Source: Balneolaceae bacterium
GTDB lineage: Bacteria > Bacteroidota > Rhodothermia > Balneolales > Balneolaceae
DNA: 6,725 nt
Direction of reading: 5' to 3'
Assembly: GCA_007127395.1 (NCBI GenBank)
Contig: SKZL01000193.1
Coordinates: 1-6,725 of the forward strand
The position numbers were made by a program, and so were the translations under genes. Below the pieces are notes generated by a model. It worked only from the letters and a program-made list of their open reading frames with translations. It was not told where the DNA came from and ran no database searches. Positions 4,900 to 6,725 of this stretch are shown here, in pieces (the first letter of the stretch is position 1; each line of letters opens with the position of its first letter).

Positions 4900-6725
4900 C
4901 AATCCTGGGACTATGATAAATATCCGAACAGGGATGTTGAATTCATTCATCTTGATGGTGACCTGAGAATCAGTGAAAACGGATCAATTGAAGGCGATCT
5001 GCTCTATAGAACAACAGTATTAGGCGCTCATTCCGACAGTCTTGTCTTACATGCTTCCAGGATGAATATCATAGCTGTGGAATTGAATAATATGGCTGCA
5101 GAATACCGGGTTTCTGATAATCTGCTCGTCATCTATTCCGATGAGCCTTTAATCAGAGGAGAGAATTTGCTGGTCAGGATTCAGTATGATACAGATCCTC
5201 AGTTTGGTATTCACGTGAATGATCGTGGCACAATCTGGACATCAAATTTGCCCGTTACAACTCAGCACTGGATGCCACTGTTTGATCATCCAAGAACCGC
5301 TTTTACATTTGAACTGGCATTTACGCATCCATCTGATTACACGGTAATTGCAACCGGACGAAAGGGAAATACGGATCTTCTGAGTGTAGATGAGGCAACA
5401 ACACTCTTTGTTTCCAATGCACCTGTACCGGCTTCCTCCTTAACATGGGTTGTTGGTGATCTTAATCAAATCGGCTCAACCCTAAGATCTGCTGAAACTG
5501 CAACTGAAGTTCAGCTTCCATCAGGTTTTGAGCGCAGAGCTGATCCCCAGATTTACATCTATTCTGAAATTGACGATGCCAATGCTGCTCAGCTACTGCA
5601 AAAATCAGCTGAGTCATTAATATCTGCTGTGAATTATTTCCAAAGACCTTATCCATATCGTGACCTGCATATTGTGCTTCTGGATCATGACTATATGGAG
5701 ACAAAAAGTTATGGTGCCGGTGTTATCTATCTTTTCAGAAACAGGGATAATCTTGAAACTCAAATTGAACGGGGAATCGTTGCACAATGGATTGGGAACT
5801 ACATCCGGGAGGAGCAGTGGAATGACGCCGATGCCATTATACTGCTTCAGGCATTATCAAATGCTGAATTATTCGAAGCACAGAGTGACCTGGAATTTTC
5901 CCGGAGCGACTCACCCTATTTTTCCTTTTCCGATGAGCTATACAATCATTGGCTGTCAAATGTGAACAGGGGTACCATATCCGATCTTGTTATTGATTTA
6001 CAAGAGGTCAAGAGTGAATTGATGGGTGGACTGTCCGGCGTTCTGAGCTGGAATGATCTGGCCAAATTATTATATGAACATACCGGACGAAATTACATGG
6101 AAATCCCATCACTTGAGGTCTTTGAGATGGATCAGAATGATATCCTGTTTGAATATACAGCCCGAATAAACTGGTTAGAAGATGAAAACAGGATCGAACT
6201 GTTTTTTGATGCTATATCTGATCCGATAAATGAACTTGTCACGATTGATATTGAAGAGGTTACAATTACGGAGAGCAGAATTCATGAAGTAACATTTTCC
6301 GGTGAAAGTGATGGAGTGGTTGTGAATCTATCACCCTCTGTAGAGTATGTTAAATTAAGTGTGAAAGAGAGGGATGATCTTAACCTGATCCAGGAAAAAC
6401 CAACTCTTTTTTGGATTGCACAACTGAGGGACGATGACGAGGTCTCCGCAAGAGTTGAAGCAGCCAGAGGCCTTGCCGGTGTAACGGGAAACCCTGACTT
6501 GCAACTCGCACTCACTGATCTTCTGCAGATCGAAACTCATCCTGAAGTATTCGCGGAAATTTTGAGTGCCATGGCCCGGTTGACAGCAGGTGCATCCGGT
6601 ACTGATGAACGATTCATTCGGTACTCTTCGAATCAGGAACATATTTTGGTTCAAAAAGCTGCTACAGAAGCATTGGCTTATTATACCGGTAATGAGAGGG
6701 TTATAAGTCGCCTTAGAAGCATTAT
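4840..6725 (+). CDS. Secreted M1-aminopeptidase-like protein without catalytic residues, HEAT-like C-terminus (cut by right edge)
   Basis: The open frame runs for 628 codons to the right edge. Residues 1-20 form a signal peptide with a hydrophobic core (ILTLLILFLFSGLGVA) and a likely cleavage before Gln21, so the protein is exported. Residues about 30-205 resemble the M1 N-terminal beta domain: IEGDLLY, LVLHAS, LLVRIQYD, TIWTSN and HWMPLFDHPRTAFTFEL, which is M1's WFPC.D.P..K.T.E region. The catalytic-like domain keeps the frame of the active-site helix, QWIGN at 316-320 and QWND at 326-329. The HExxH position reads RGIVA (311-315) and the third zinc-ligand position is Ile334. GxMEN is also absent. 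The C-terminal part, from about 500, has VEYVKLSV and FWIAQLRDDDEVSARVEAARGLA, as in M1 proteins ending in HEAT-like helical repeats. TAF2 is a known inactive M1 relative, so a scaffold or peptide-binding role is possible, but none can be named. The start lies one base after the phosphatase stop, suggesting coupled translation. Confidence 0.8.
   Translation, partial: MVKYILTLLILFLFSGLGVAQSWDYDKYPNRDVEFIHLDGDLRISENGSIEGDLLYRTTVLGAHSDSLVLHASRMNIIAVELNNMAAEYRVSDNLLVIYSDEPLIRGENLLVRIQYDTDPQFGIHVNDRGTIWTSNLPVTTQHWMPLFDHPRTAFTFELAFTHPSDYTVIATGRKGNTDLLSVDEATTLFVSNAPVPASSLTWVVGDLNQIGSTLRSAETATEVQLPSGFERRADPQIYIYSEIDDANAAQLLQKSAESLISAVNYFQRPYPYRDLHIVLLDHDYMETKSYGAGVIYLFRNRDNLETQIERGIVAQWIGNYIREEQWNDADAIILLQALSNAELFEAQSDLEFSRSDSPYFSFSDELYNHWLSNVNRGTISDLVIDLQEVKSELMGGLSGVLSWNDLAKLLYEHTGRNYMEIPSLEVFEMDQNDILFEYTARINWLEDENRIELFFDAISDPINELVTIDIEEVTITESRIHEVTFSGESDGVVVNLSPSVEYVKLSVKERDDLNLIQEKPTLFWIAQLRDDDEVSARVEAARGLAGVTGNPDLQLALTDLLQIETHPEVFAEILSAMARLTAGASGTDERFIRYSSNQEHILVQKAATEALAYYTGNERVISRLRSI

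Noticed and set aside
5698..5841. Frameshift or pseudogene explanation for the missing HExxH
   Set aside because: The frame is open for 628 codons, QW.GN and WND remain in register on either side, and all lost residues fall in one uninterrupted reading frame.
5462..6654. Minus-strand frames of 77-99 codons and a plus-strand frame at 5660-5965 inside the M1-like gene
   Set aside because: They overlap the continuous 628-codon frame with signal peptide and M1 similarity and have no independent support.

Overview
The window looks like ordinary chromosomal DNA from a moderately AT-rich bacterium. Weak or absent Shine-Dalgarno sequences before every start, and a secreted M1-type protein with a HEAT-like C-terminus, suggest Bacteroidota, Balneolota or a related phylum. 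This placement is an inference from gene style; there is no rRNA or other marker gene.

Layout: the left 4 kb is read leftwards and the right 2.7 kb rightwards, from a divergent intergenic region at 3961-4055. On the minus strand, in transcription order, lie tex (Spt6-like RNA-binding protein, 3960-1783), a 178-bp gap with inverted repeats and a possible promoter, argB (acetylglutamate kinase, 1604-735), a 97-bp spacer, and the N-terminal half of argD (acetylornithine aminotransferase, 635 to the left edge). argB and argD catalyse steps 2 and 4 of arginine/ornithine synthesis and probably form one operon.

On the plus strand lie a HisN-type inositol-monophosphatase-family phosphatase (4056-4838) and, one base after its stop codon, a secreted protein that runs off the right edge (4840-6725). 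The secreted protein has the architecture of an M1 (gluzincin) aminopeptidase: signal peptide, N-terminal beta domain, catalytic-like domain and HEAT-like C-terminus. It has nevertheless lost all three zinc ligands, the general-base glutamate and the GxMEN motif, while the framework residues around the active-site helix (QW.GN ... WND) are kept. It is the most unusual thing here: an apparent M1 pseudopeptidase, tightly coupled to a phosphatase gene.

No RNA genes, mobile elements or CRISPR arrays were seen. Several short inverted repeats lie in the three intergenic regions, the most striking being an 18-bp perfect palindrome between tex and the phosphatase gene.
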